The notes: generated by a model not told the origin, from the sequence alone. A stretch of 64,000 nt of DNA from Coniochaeta sp. PMI_546 (GCA_021432605.1 MU271144.1:3530606-3594605), one strand, 5' to 3'; shown: positions 33,001 to 43,808, counted from the first letter of the stretch. A program made the numbers and translations.

Positions 33001-34128
33001 GACGCATCTGGGCGGACTCCGCTGCATCTTTGTGAGAGGAGCGATGTGCTGAGACTTCTCGTCGGTAGCGGCGCCGACCTTCACCAAGTTGACAACGACG
33101 GCCGTCTGCTGTGGCACTACGCAGCTGCAAATAACGACATCCTCCTACTGCGAACACTCCTGGCGCTCGACCCTGATACGGAATGGGTATTCAAACAGAC
33201 GACAAAGCAAGGGAGAACGCCACTGGCAGAGGCTCTCGCATATGTTCGTGAGCTTAACGGCCTACCCACAGTTCCACCCGGCCAGTATCGTCAGTTCTTG
33301 ACGGAGAAGACACAGTCTATAAGGTTCATACTGGGTCGGATTGGCTATGATACCGCTTGTCTACGCAGTGACCTTCCTATTGTTTGTTATGCTGCTGAAT
33401 GGGGGGAACAATGGATGGTGAGGACCCTCCGGCGACAGTCTCCCGTGCTGGACGTGGCCACAAAGGATGGGTCAGGCCCCCTGCATTTCCTCAACTTCCA
33501 TACGACCTCCGAACTGATTCGGGAGATCAAGGAGATCCCGGGCGTTATCGACCTTCCTGTTCTGAACAGTGATGGCCGCAGCCCTGCCGAGACAATCTTC
33601 CTCGCCTTCAAGCCCAGTATTGAAGAACCCAACGACAATGCACATCCATCCAACAATGCAGCGTTGGATAGGATAGCATATATGGAGCTACTGACCGAGG
33701 AAGTCTGCAAGTCTCGGGACGAACAGGGCAGGACGCTCTGGGAACGATTCTGCCGCGATGTTGTCCTCTACTATGCCGCAAAGAAAGCCTGGCGCCGCGT
33801 CGCCGATGCGATAACGGTGGCGGTGAGCTGTTTCGTTGAGAGAGGAGTGGTGCGGGAGTATGAAACTTTGTCGGGACATTGCGCGTTCTTCGAGTTGTTG
33901 CGCATGATCTGCGGCGATTTCACCCGCGTCGGCATGCCCTCGTGGCTTCCTGCGATCTACCTGCAGTTGATTCGAGCCACGACCAGCATGAAGATTCAGC
34001 TACTGAAAGATGACCCCGGTATCTACTCCTTCCTGCAGCTGATGCAGCGCCGGGATGCGTTTGAATACCGGGAACTCTTTACAGTGTTAGACTCAATGGG
34101 CGTTCCGATCGTGAATTCACCTGGGTGA
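30064..34128 (+). CDS. NACHT-ankyrin STAND (NOD-like receptor type) protein
   Basis: A single exon encoding 1354 aa from the ATG at 30064; an in-frame stop at 30016 closes the frame upstream. Residues 1-200 are helical and unassigned (candidate effector domain). NACHT core: Walker A LHGERGTGKT (about 225-234) after a Trp/Leu-rich lead, Walker B LYIVIDGIDE (about 342-351) and the sensor-like MLVLSREPP. A winged-helix-like region follows, with LPTELQKMYSLFIARL and IELAHQSVQEML, the wording usual in fungal NACHT proteins. Ankyrin-type repeats appear from about residue 700 (STHIAACFGLSRVCSALV) and most clearly at 945-1040 (GRTLLHRAVEEGDVSLVRLL, GRTPLHLCE, then GADLHQVDNDGRLLWHYAAA). Such proteins are intracellular non-self receptors that oligomerise on ligand binding. 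Without a classical HeLo, Goodbye or hydrolase N-terminus, its output domain is unclear. Confidence 0.9.
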   Translation: METHVRSVQTVLSRSEQIYRNVAGYSRSTIASLDRNDLHHAGHLIRDISASLYQIHLILSTAQDDDDSTSQENFDLYHIQRCQRLLDDLDQSISLGHLDCLHGRPSEGKQADPLVRDLSHLHAQLVLAVAADTPFALLRVLSQPKMLTVPGQATFNVHLPDRVPSGHRRDITTVRGIPNPAAVAQWSDSRLNTYLRLRTPGSLDLTLQHLLIQDWLGGRVARLWLHGERGTGKTILASAILEQLIHQTRNDPTTAVCYHIFDQPKRWGAGSNALLAGLIGQLAQQNLDAQLSIRVGLNPDLLPARLPQWLEDSPNGGIASSREQVDYLGHIFKTIEAMYERLYIVIDGIDEGGVESMEALAILHNYVRASTAYGTPVTSMLVLSREPPDAKGDFRIPRARYKTLDITPDPSQIKLYVKNRLQEHRQVRSTFSDSSKEGERIVEAIGSATRLFEVAELQIDYLLSLTSEAERNFALLKLPTELQKMYSLFIARLTNPYERDLVHTTLRWLQELGPDELDMYQLCEGIAIFLAKGAESLADVPAVTQAQILRLCGGLVRRTLDGSTIELAHQSVQEMLSVHTLDARCEIGIACLRLLNLRDFACAPKEFRLEQGHSSRRDASHPFYQYATEAWMDVLPGKDVEEALEEVYMKEACQLFTSLRSGNLVSWLLEVGKRIFDAALPLSPAQIFICLTTVCTKYRLSSTHIAACFGLSRVCSALVQGGLDINARCELGTPLYCALAGPVLLLFDGLNIDWAIARKMIRLESRLDTAEKLMELGAQPDSVPWRPDTHLSFPAVALMACAARSGSGDVRLFTSLCPDGQYLEDDHFYTIFQDRAFPFEPSNSGSSDDLVAPHQKQFLDDLCILLIDQSWKNRISRIWATAWKKGIDHNLQCISPATRRRLPLDDEAFAKAMTDALQTGSEVDIRYCMQDTRWNANLPLTGVAEEDRGRTLLHRAVEEGDVSLVRLLLRRGRVDVSISDASGRTPLHLCERSDVLRLLVGSGADLHQVDNDGRLLWHYAAANNDILLLRTLLALDPDTEWVFKQTTKQGRTPLAEALAYVRELNGLPTVPPGQYRQFLTEKTQSIRFILGRIGYDTACLRSDLPIVCYAAEWGEQWMVRTLRRQSPVLDVATKDGSGPLHFLNFHTTSELIREIKEIPGVIDLPVLNSDGRSPAETIFLAFKPSIEEPNDNAHPSNNAALDRIAYMELLTEEVCKSRDEQGRTLWERFCRDVVLYYAAKKAWRRVADAITVAVSCFVERGVVREYETLSGHCAFFELLRMICGDFTRVGMPSWLPAIYLQLIRATTSMKIQLLKDDPGIYSFLQLMQRRDAFEYRELFTVLDSMGVPIVNSPG

Positions 34129-34994
34129 TCACGAGCCTCAAACGATTGCTGCTTCTGAAGCCAAACGGTTTCAAGCTTTGCAATGCTGTGTGACGGGTTG
34201 CTAGCGGACGCATCCTGGAACTTGTATGTTGTCTGGCGCATATCGGCTAAAGGCAACATAGTGACTGGGCAACGTATGCCTATTCTGTAATGCTCCCAGA
34301 ACTGGCGAAGCAACCCAGTCTCTCCAAGCTTCAATCACCCGAACAACATGGGCCTCTGACAACTCACCAGAGGGCGCTAGAGCCACTGCGGATACCTGTC
34401 ATTTGGACCCACTTGAAGGTTTGGATTCCAAGCCAACCCCAGCTTGTCAACCGAGACCTCTCACAACACAGATGAATTCTTTCCTCACCGCCCTTTGCTA
34501 TGGAGACTGTTCTCCAGAATTAGGAGTCCACTCAACCATCCAAGTACAATCGCGCCAGTGGTTTAGTGGTAAAATCCATCGTTGCCATCCGTGACTCGAT
34601 GGGCCCCGCGTTCGATTCGCGGCTGGCGCATGCTTTTGCCACAGGAGATGAGATTTTTTTCCTCATTTCTTTTTGGGTCGCATGTGCTGTCAAGTGACCA
34701 AGCTGGTAGGTAACAGCAGCGTCATTACGTTCATGTGTTCTGGCATGCCATGTCACGGCCGGCTCACAGCACTCCTCTGTTGGTGGTCGATGACTGTTCA
34801 CTCGAGGGTCGACGGTGGACACAGAGACCCTTACGGCGACAAGGCCAGGATGGTGTGTTTGCAACTTCGTCCTGCCAAATCAACGCGTATGTCTGTATTC
34901 ATAGTATACTGTTGATCGATTCGAGAGAAAGCGTCTTGGCACAGTATAAATGAGCCAAGAGCTCAGCGTGTTTAGGAATAAATCAATCCCTGTA
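34129..34994. other. intergenic, holds tRNA-Gly
   Basis: About 870 nt between the 3' ends of the NACHT and ABC transporter genes. The only supported gene is tRNA-Gly at 34552..34630. Nothing else recognised. Confidence 0.5.
34552..34630 (+). tRNA. tRNA-Gly (anticodon GCC) with an 8-nt intron
   Basis: 79 nt including an intron. The acceptor GCGCCAG pairs perfectly with CTGGCGC and the discriminator is A. The A-box region is TGGTTTAGTGG. The anticodon stem CATCG/CGATG encloses 15 nt instead of seven: TTGCCA, then TCCGTGAC, then T, so anticodon GCC is at 34584-34586 and an 8-nt intron (34588..34595) sits one base 3' of it, the canonical place. The T arm is CCGCG-TTCGATT-CGCGG. Short T runs follow at about 34634 and 34653. 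Confidence 0.9.
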
Positions 34995-37900
34995 TCAAAT
35001 AGGACCGCTCTCCACAACGCGCCCTTTGTCAAGCACAATCCGGTAATCCGCGTCTTTCACCGCTTCAACACGATGGGCAATAGTGATGACAGTACTCTGT
35101 TTCAGCTCTTCCCGAAGCACCTCTTGAATGTAGAACGCTGTCTCCACATCGATAGATGCCGTGGCCTGTCAGGAATGTTAGCTAGCAATGGACCATAACG
35201 CTTCAAAGCCAGCTGCGTAGATTTGAACATACCTCATCAAGAATGACGATTGGGCTACGCCGCAGCACTGCCCGCCCCAGTCCAACCAGTTGCCTCTGAC
35301 CCTGGCTGAGATTCTTTCCGCCCCCGTCGACTCTGCTGTCGAGAGTAAGCCCTTCTGATGCACCGCCGTGCATGACTCGTGAGAGAACCGCGGCGCAGGC
35401 CTCGTCCGAATACTCCCGCTGCGGATCAAGATTGTCTTGGAGAGTACCAGGAAACAAGACCGGGTCTTGAGCAACGAAGGTGACTCTTCTCCTGAGAGCG
35501 TGCTTGTCAACCGTGGAGATATCTACGCCGCCGATGCGGATGGCTCCTCCGGTATCAGGATCGGGAAGAACGGTGGCAAGTAGGCTGAGAGCGAGGGTAC
35601 TCTTGCCGGAGCCAGTCCGCCCCGTCACCGCGACGGTGGATCCGGCGGGGATCCGGAATGACACATTCTGCAGACTCGGTTCGAGGCTGGGCGCATAACG
35701 GAGCGTAACGTGGTCAAACTCGATATCGTCGTAGTACGTCGGCCAAGCAGCTGGGGGCTGCTTGTGTCCCTCCGAATCCTCCTGTTCCAGGTCCAGCAGC
35801 TCAATCACTCTCTCGACCGAAACGAACTGCATTTGAAGTTCGCCGTACCTCTTGCAGAGAGAATGTGTGGCGATCACGAAGTTGCTGGCGGCGGCCAGGA
35901 CGAACCCTACAGAGCCAGCAGAGAGACCAGTGGTCAAGGCGGTTATTGTCAGGGTGAAGGTTGATAGAGCAGCGCATAGCTCGAATCTATATGTTAACCA
36001 CGATTGTAGGGACCAATAGAAATGGTCCATCTTCTGGAAGGTGTCCGTCGTCGCGACCATGCGCTGCTGGAAATCCGCTTGTGCCTTGAAGGCCCGGACA
36101 GTGATCAGTCCTTCGAGTAGCGTGCCAAAGTTGGACATCATGGGGCTCAGTGACACCATTTCCAGCCGGCGGAGGGACTGCGATGTAGGTAGAAATTGCA
36201 CGAAAATGTAGATGAAGGTGGCAGACATGATTATGGTGACGAGCAGGAACGATGGCGCAGCAGACGCGATAACAACGACTGACGAGAGCCAACTAATACC
36301 GAACCACGCCGCATTCATTAGTTGACCGGCGATTTGCCCGTCAATAGTGCCAATATCTGATGTGAGACGGTTCATCAACCGCCCGATGGGCGTGACATCG
36401 TAAAAGCGGAAAGTAGCATTGCTCACGCGGCGCATGACATCGGCAAATAGACGCTTTCCGGCGTTGTAGATGATGACGATGAGTACGAAGTCGGAGACGG
36501 TATGCGCTACCGCCTGCACCATGGATATGATAAAGAACCAGGCGAGCCATGGGTTGACATTAACTCCCGGATCTGGGAGGCCAAGGTCAAAGTTATGCCC
36601 GCGAGACTCTTGATGTACGTGCAGCCCTGCACCGGTTCGCATGTAACCTTCTCCGGGAAACATGGTGGCGTCTTCGTGGTACACGCGAACCATTGCGTTT
36701 TCTTGGGTCCCGTATGCTTCTCCCCATTGTTTGAGAAACCAGAAGTACCAGACCCGAGCAATACGGAAGAAGATGTGGCAGGCAATGAGGAAGCCCCACC
36801 AGCCCAAGCTTCCGGCTTTGACGTACTTCCAGTAGACTGCCGCCATGACTCCCCCAGCTGCGCGATGTTCTTCTTCGATGAAATTGTCCGGGACGGCGGT
36901 AGTCCCACCGGTCGTGACCTCGCTGTCAGCACTGTCTTGGTGTGCAAAAGCTTCGGTGGCCAAGTTACGCAGATCTGCATCCGTCTCTAGCTGATCCCGG
37001 TCGATGGTCTTTACCGTCCCCCTCTCGACAACTTCCAGCACCTGATCAGCGTAACGAGTGATTAGGTTGACACGATGAGTCACAAAGACAACAAGTCTCC
37101 CGGCAACTAATGATGTTTCCCTACTCGCAAAGAGCTTCCTCAGTATGGTCTCCGCGGTCTGATGATCGAGCGCAGCGATCGGATCATCGAGAAGCAAGAT
37201 TCGAGCTCGACTGTAGAGCGCCCGTGCCAGTGCTACTCGAGCTCTTTGACCACCAGAGAGGCCAACGCCATTTTCCCCGATCAGGGAGAGATCGCCAGCT
37301 TTGAAGTTCTCGAGGTCGGGGATGAGACAGCAGGCATCGAGCACTTGCCTATATCTGCGTTCGTCGAGATCCCTGCAGAACAAGATGTTTTCCCTGATGC
37401 TCATGCTCTCCAGCCATGGTGACTGTGCGCAATATCCGATAGTCTCGTTCGAGACATTTCTAATCCCACCGTGCTGGTCGGCTTCGCCTAGGATGGCCTG
37501 CAGAAGGGCAGTCTTGCCGATGCCAACCTTGCCGCACACCACCGTCAAGCCTGTTGTGCAGGTGAATGACGCGTTCCGAAGCACCAGGTCCGTCGAGCCG
37601 GGCCACGAAAACGAGGCCTCCTTCACTTCGATTCTAGGTTTCCCTTCTGGAGGGACGACGCGTTCACTGTCACCAAGTACTTCGCTCTCCTTATCTGGCT
37701 CGGCCATAAAAGCCTCAATGCGACCCATTGCCACTCTGGCATTGAGCAATACTGTGACCAGGCCGGGCAACTCACGCAAGCTGACCTGCAGCAAGGAGAA
37801 CAGATCCAGGGCCGGGAAGGCAATTTCGACGCGCAAGGGCTTGCCGGTTAGGACTGTATATGCAAAAAACCCGGCGACCGGAAAGAGATATGCAGCGAAC

Positions 37901-39789
37901 TGATTGACGGCGACTATGGTACTGTTAAGCAGGTTTGACACCAGACGCTTTGAGAGCTCGGCCTGGCGGAGGGTCAATATCTCAGCAAGCCACTTCTCGT
38001 GCCAGTCGTACCATCTCAGGTGCCGAATAGATTCAACGAACTGCGATGTCATCTGGAGCTTGGAGTCAGTGATGGCGCGACGAGCACGCTCGACTCGAAG
38101 CTGTGCACGAATGACACCCGCGTTGATGAGCTGTCCGGCCACGAGGAACGCAAGGCCAAGCAGCGATGCTGGGCCAAGGAAACGCCAAATCAGAGCCATC
38201 GACAAGATAAAGTTCAGTGGCTTGGTGATCAGTGAAGGAAACTCCCAGAAACGTTGAGCAACTTCGTAAACATCATTACGCATCAGATTGAGGATCTTTC
38301 CGGTCGAAGCCGGTCCTTGCTCGGGTTTGCCAGAGGAAACTGACGGTTTTGCCGGCGCCTCGGACCCGGGATGGCCATAGCGCTGGCGTGCCCATGCCCA
38401 CAGCGACTGGAAGGCAGAGGGCTCAACGACATTGGTGACGGGAAGATCACTGACGTCGTCTCGGATGTCGTCTGGCTCTTCGAAAGCCGCCAGTGCTGGA
38501 GATTTAGATATATTTGGGACTGCCTCTGAAACAACCCCTCCGCTTGGGAAGGTGAAGGCTTTGCGTCGAAGCGTCTTCTCATAGATCATTGTAATCATCT
38601 CTCCTCGGGAGCGCTCGTAGCACCTACGACTGAACCAGAGTGAGAACACACCAGACTGTGACTGTGCCAGCCGGACGAACAGGATAAAGATAGCATATAC
38701 AACGGCAGCTCTGGGGTCAGGGTTATTTGCGTCTAGGGCACCAAGCATCTGCTTCAAAAACACGACTTCACTGAGAGAGGCGAGGCTCTCGAATACGCCG
38801 AGACAGCAGGTGATGATCAAGTCTGGCCCGTTTGCCTGAAGCAGCCGCCCAGTGACAGAGCCTTTTACCTCTCGGAACAACTGATGCAGGCGGCTGTGCT
38901 GGAACTCGAAGGGTAGAAACCATACATCTTCACCGTTTATCTGGCGAGATTTGCCAATGCTGATGAGAGGGCCCATCCAGGAGACAGTCATCCACTGCCA
39001 TAGCGTGATCATGTCTTCGGGGCTTCGAAGGGACGATGTCGGGGTAGTGAATGGCTTCGCAATGCCGTCTAGACTAAGAGTCGGCTGACGAAGCGGCATG
39101 TTGAGCATGATGGCGAGACTTGCAAACGAGATCGACATCTCGCTGACCCAAATAGCTGCCGGCCATCCCCTTGCAAGGCTGGAGTCCGTCACGAGGAGAA
39201 GAAGCTGAATCAGAAAGAGACTCAGCTGGGGTAGGAACACGGTACCCAAGACGGTCCGAGGGCGTTCTATTGCGAGAATCAAGCATGATATAAACTTGAT
39301 ATGCAAGTAGTCAGTTCTGCTACGTTAAAATAACATTCAAGAGCAGCAAACAGATGACTTACGCACGGCACTATGGTGATAGAGTAAAGAGAATCTAGCC
39401 CTGGGTAGAATAGTGAAGACAGGCCGACGACGACTCCCACCAGAAAGAGCAGGACAAGACATGTTGAGGCGACAGTCCAAGCCCTAGTCTTCCCGGAGGA
39501 GGGCCGGTTCGTGAAGTCGGCTTCCGCTGCAAAGATGCGCAACCAGATCGGTCGTCGGCGCCATATTGTGACGAGAGTATAACGGAGGATCAAGACAAAC
39601 AGAGCAATCCACGATGGAATGAAGCCAACCACAGTCAAACAAGGGGGCGCAAATGTTCCATGAGCGGGTATCTGTCATGTCGTCAGCCAAGCACTCCAAG
39701 ACTTTCAATGTCATACTTGCCCAGAACTGTTGCCGACAGCAGCTATAGCAGGGCCAATTTCCCCCCCAGGACTGCCAGAAAGAAGCCAT
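34995..39789 (-). CDS. ABC transporter, ABCC (MRP) family, full length
   Basis: Minus strand. Supported exons are about 39697..39363, 39294..35233 and 35165..34995, with introns GTAAGT..CAAG and GTATGT..ACAG, totalling about 1450 aa or more. N-terminal TMD0 helices (FIPSWIALFVLILRY, LVLLFLVGVVVGL) precede TMD1, NBD1, TMD2 and NBD2. NBD1: GKVGIGKTALL, LSGGQRARVALARALYSRAR, LLLDDPIAALD (DD instead of DE, normal for ABCC). NBD2: GRTGSGKSTLAL, LSQGQRQLVGLGRAVLRRSP, and ILDE spliced to ATASID. This is an exporter of conjugates, drugs or organic anions at the vacuolar or plasma membrane. Oddity: the probable first exon (ATG at 39789, 46-nt GTATGA..ACAG intron) reads in frame only if a 7-G run near 39767 were one base shorter, so the true start is uncertain. 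Confidence 0.88.
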
Positions 39790-40666
39790 GCCTTTTTTTT
39801 TATATGTTACCCAAGATCCGGTTATATATGTTACGTAAGTCGCAAAAGCAATGACTGGCTGCTGTGCCAGTCAAGAAGAAACAGGCTATCTAAATCGCAT
39901 GTCGTATCGAGGTGAGGATTGCTCAGCGGAAAGACTTGACGACCAATGTCAGAAGCATGAAGTCAAATGTCGGAGAGAACCTTTAGGCTTGAGCGGGCAT
40001 GAGGACAGTGGAAATAAATCCGGGGCAGACTCGGCCGGTGGGAGGATTAAATAGTGGGGGTCACTGAAGACGGGGGGTTACACGGGACTGAACGAGTTGA
40101 TGGACATCATTCTGAGGAGACTCAACATTCCAATCGAAGGTCTTAAAACCCTATGCCCACCGCTCCTTTCCTTCCTAACCTTCTCTTTCTGATTTCACAC
40201 ATCAAGTGATGGAAGCCCACGACCGGATCTCAATCACAAGACCTCAGATGTCTCAAGGTCCTCCAGGAGCCGATGCCGGCATTTCGGGTCCAGGAGCACA
40301 TCGACAAGCTGGAAGCACAGTACGCGTGCCGTGGCACGAGGATTGGATGCAGCGTATTTCAGAGCCACCTATGGATGTCGTACAAATATGTGCGCCATTG
40401 TGATACCGTGGCATCAGCCGGGTTGCCCGGGACCTATGTGACCCGGTACCGAACGGATGAGCGTCTGTCTCGACTTAGCCCAGAGGCCCTCGCCAATTTA
40501 TGCAGCAACCCGTTCGGCAGTCGCCATTTCGCCCTCTAGATTCTGCCTTGACGCCAGACAGGCGGCTCCGACTGCCATATCACCAGATCCGCCAGTCACC
40601 CGTGGACCCCCGGCGACGAGGATACTCGCTACACCCACGCAGTACAATGGTCTCACTCAATCTTGG
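39790..40666. other. intergenic spacer
   Basis: About 880 nt. It contains the ABC transporter promoter and, around 40160-40205, a CT-rich tract ending CACACATCAAGTG before an ATG at 40209. This resembles a fungal leader, but the frame behind it is only 64 codons and featureless, so no gene is called. Confidence 0.4.
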
Positions 40667-41743
40667 CTATTTGCCAGTTCCCCATCCAGTCCCCGAGTAC
40701 TGTTGCCCATCCAGTGGCGTGGCCGCCATTTCTATCGGAGCCTGCATATCCGGGCTGGCCAGCTCGTGCACCTGCGGTTCATTATGGTGATACCCTTCAT
40801 GGATGTTTTGCACAGCTTCTTGAGGTAAACGACCCCATACTGGATTCGGGGCCGGGTCTTGAAGAGCTGGGCTCCAAGGCGGTTCGTAAGGCGACTCCCA
40901 GTTGAACCGTCGGCTGCGTCGCCACTTCTCACCAGACACTGGCATCGTCTCCTCCATCCCGTGGGCATTGGCTACCTCGAGCCCGTCATGAGCCATTGCC
41001 GCCAGGTCCATACTCCCTCCGACATCTCCTTGTTCATCCGCTGCCGAGTCGAATCCTCCGACTCCACTATGACTTCCAAGCTTCTGGAACAGCATCGGAT
41101 GTGCTTCTTCGTGGCCGCTTTGGCTTTTCCGCCTATGTCGAACGAAGAGGAATGCCACCAGCCCCAAGATCAATGCTCCTCCGCTAGTCGAACCGGCAAT
41201 AATCCCTGCTCGTGTTGTGCTGGACAGGGCTTCGTCTCCGTCTCCCTCTTCACCGCCACTGTTATTCTTCCCGGGAGCCGTCGCTGTCGGATCTCCAGAA
41301 CTTCTCACTGTCCCAGGTTCCGTCGTTGTTGCTGCCATACTACCAGTGGACACGCTTGTCGTTATACTGCTAGGGGTCGCGCTCGTCATCGTCGTGTTGG
41401 CAGTCACACCGCTAGCTTTTATAAACTGCGTCCTCGACACAGTTAGTGGGGTCTTGGTGTCGGTACAATGGCCGTTCATCGTGTCATAGACGGTCTCTAG
41501 CTCGGCTGCATCGGAAGTCCCCAGGCACGACGCAGTTCTTGTCACGAAATTTCCGCCGTTGCTGCAAAGGCAGGAGTTCATCGCCATGGCCGTGTCACCG
41601 CTGCATCCTGACGACGTCGCTGCAGTGTACAGACATTGTTGGGCGCCCTGCGGATACAACGAGAAGTCGTTCACGAAAGTGGCTTGTGTACGAGAAGCGA
41701 GGAGAAGCGAGGAAGCAAGCCCGGCCGCGAAAGGATACCGCAT
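40667..41743 (-). CDS. single-pass membrane protein with Cys-rich ectodomain and Ser/Thr stalk
   Basis: A single exon, 358 aa, ATG at 41743. The signal peptide (MRYPFAAGLASSLLLASRTQ) is followed by a short cysteine-rich ectodomain (about 25-100; CLYTAATSSGCSG, CLCSNGG, SCLG, HCTD), then a Ser/Thr-rich stalk (about 110-175). One transmembrane helix follows (about 188-210: RAGIIAGSTSGGALILGLVA, then FLFVRHRRK stop-transfer) and a cytosolic tail of about 145 residues rich in Gly, Trp and Pro. This matches the many fungal WSC/Mid2-like surface proteins, some of which are wall-stress sensors, but no canonical WSC eight-Cys domain is clear, so the sensing role is inference. The tail repeats Pro-Trp/Pro-x-Trp motifs that might bind adaptors. 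Confidence 0.8.
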   Translation of the reverse strand: MRYPFAAGLASSLLLASRTQATFVNDFSLYPQGAQQCLYTAATSSGCSGDTAMAMNSCLCSNGGNFVTRTASCLGTSDAAELETVYDTMNGHCTDTKTPLTVSRTQFIKASGVTANTTMTSATPSSITTSVSTGSMAATTTEPGTVRSSGDPTATAPGKNNSGGEEGDGDEALSSTTRAGIIAGSTSGGALILGLVAFLFVRHRRKSQSGHEEAHPMLFQKLGSHSGVGGFDSAADEQGDVGGSMDLAAMAHDGLEVANAHGMEETMPVSGEKWRRSRRFNWESPYEPPWSPALQDPAPNPVWGRLPQEAVQNIHEGYHHNEPQVHELASPDMQAPIEMAATPLDGQQYSGTGWGTGK

Positions 41744-42557
41744 TGTCTCTCGACATTCGACTCGACAAGTGGAGGTCACGCTGTGGCCCAGAGGCCACCC
41801 AACGCGGGCTCAGTTTGGCCCTGGTTGAGTCAATGGTCGGGGCGATGCTCGAAGGCTCTGGACACGGTACAAGGTGACGCGACTGTGCGCAGTGTTGCCG
41901 CTAAAGCCTGGAAGGAGGGACGCAAACGCAGGTAACGAATCTGGAACTGGAGCTGTGAGAAACGAATGACTTTCCAACCCGGGCAAAGACGCAAACCCTC
42001 GAACTTCACAACGAGCAAACCAATGAACCAAACAACAGACAGTCGTTCAACAATAATCTTAGTAGACGCCGCGCCTCGACGCGACCGCGGCAAACGGCAG
42101 CGCCAGACGGCAGCGGCTGAACATCCTGGTACAATCCTGGCGCCAAGGCCACTGGCGACTCGAACAGTTTCCGCCACAGCAGCCAGCTGCGACTCTGATG
42201 AGAGATCAAGGCTCAGGCGACAAGCCGCTTATTCAAGGGCGAAGGTCATTGGCTGACAGGTGCCACTACGCACAATTACCTACCCCATGCTACACGTACT
42301 CTAACAACATATCCCTCGTTCAATGTCATACGGCCTGTACGGATAGGTTTCTCTTCCCAAGCTGACTACAAGCCTGCAATCGCCGCCGATTTCGGTTCCT
42401 CGCCGTTGGCCGTTGCGTCACGTTGACGTCTTTGGGATCCGATTGTCTCGAGCATCTGGAGACGTGGTTCTCAACGGAGGCCTGATCATCGAACGAGGTT
42501 CGTCGACCTGCAGATATCCTATCGTCATAACGCACCACACTGTAGAACTACAGTGCA

Positions 42558-42569
42558 GTACACGTGTAC
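42558..42569. promoter_or_regulatory. palindromic E-box-like site, copy 1
   Basis: GTACACGTGTAC is a perfect 12-nt palindrome around CACGTG, the core bound by bHLH factors. Its distance from the mucin gene (about 1.4 kb) makes a role in that promoter uncertain. Confidence 0.35.
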
Positions 42570-42830
42570 AAACCGGCACAAACGGCAGGCAGCTAAAAGA
42601 CATAGTCTGACCTTGGAACACTGCGTTTTCGCCTGCGAAATGCGAAATGCGCGACTACCCAGTAACCGCCGACAGCCTCTTTTTTTTTTTCTGTTTGGTA
42701 GCAGAGGCGCGATTGAGGTGCTCCTTTTGAAGCGCGCCCGTGTAGAGCAACATTTGCTCTGGTTACCACCACTTAACTTTTTCAGCTGGCGTACTCGAGC
42801 CTCTCAGTCTCAACGATTACCTACACGTGT

Positions 42831-42842
42831 AGACTGCTACCA
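42831..42842. promoter_or_regulatory. palindromic E-box-like site, copy 2
   Basis: CTACACGTGTAG is a perfect 12-nt palindrome sharing the TACACGTGTA core with the copies at 42558 and 43809. Confidence 0.35.
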
Positions 42843-43808
42843 TGAGTCGTGAAGCCGCCAAGAGGTAAAGCTCATGACGCTGATGGAACAATACCGAAGA
42901 ATCCGAAGAACTTTCGATGTGAACGAAAACCGGTATTCCTTTCCGCCAACTTGTCGATCTGGTTTAGCGGTTCAATAGATCCTGGTTCGCCTACAAAGGA
43001 ACACGAAAAACCCGCCATGGGTCATCCGTGTTACCCATGGCACAGGCAGCCAATGGCGTTGCAACCCAACCGCCCAAGACGTTTTTTTTTTGGGTGTGCG
43101 GGGAAGGTTGGACGCCACTAAAAGCCCCTGAGCCGCCCCTGACGATCAGCTTGCAGATGGGAGTAAACGAAAGTTGCAATGACAGCCACACGATCGGCTG
43201 GACCAAGATGCTGGTCTGCATGTTTACTGTGGTATCATTCGTCCTTTGTTGTTCATTGGGGCTGGCTCGCCTCCTCAAAGCCCGTATTCCCACTACACCC
43301 TTGTCTCGCCTCACGAATCTCCCAGCCTTTGAGCTAAATGAGGATGCACTGGATACTGTGTACAAAGAACCCTCTCGCCGACTACACTACACACTGGGCC
43401 CTCTCGGGTCCTCGGGCGCATCTTTGGTTGGTCTTGGGAGGTCGGCGTGGGGCCTCGTATTTTCATTGTTGCTTTCAAGTTGCCCAGGACACCTGACAAA
43501 GGGTTCTTGGGTCTCGCTGGATGTGGCCATTGCATGATGCCCGATCGGTGCTGGCCAACGGTAGTGTACCGTGAGGTGGTTGCCGTTACGTACAGGCTCG
43601 TACCCATTTGGATGTCCACCACCGTGCGGTTCTCTTTCTGGATGAGTGAGGTCATTTGTCCAGGACACCACCTTCCATGGATGGTTGAAGATGCTCCTGG
43701 TGTGTGTGGCCGACGTAGGACGAGCCACCACATCCGCACACCCTTATAACCGCATGCAGGCCGCCTCCCGGTTCAAACATACTCTTTCTTTACCTTCTTC
43801 GTGAAAGC

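Noticed and set aside
40209-40403. 64-codon frame behind a leader-like CT tract
   Set aside because: The leader is suggestive, but the frame is short, stops without a plausible splice continuation and has no recognisable feature.
40273-40539. 88-codon frame overlapping the previous one
   Set aside because: Out of frame with the leader ATG, no family signal, no TATA element.
43028-43537. 169-codon frame in the mucin upstream region
   Set aside because: It begins in a homopolymer-rich area, is overlapped by equally long antisense frames and lacks any domain or signal peptide; the membrane-like stretch is probably chance.
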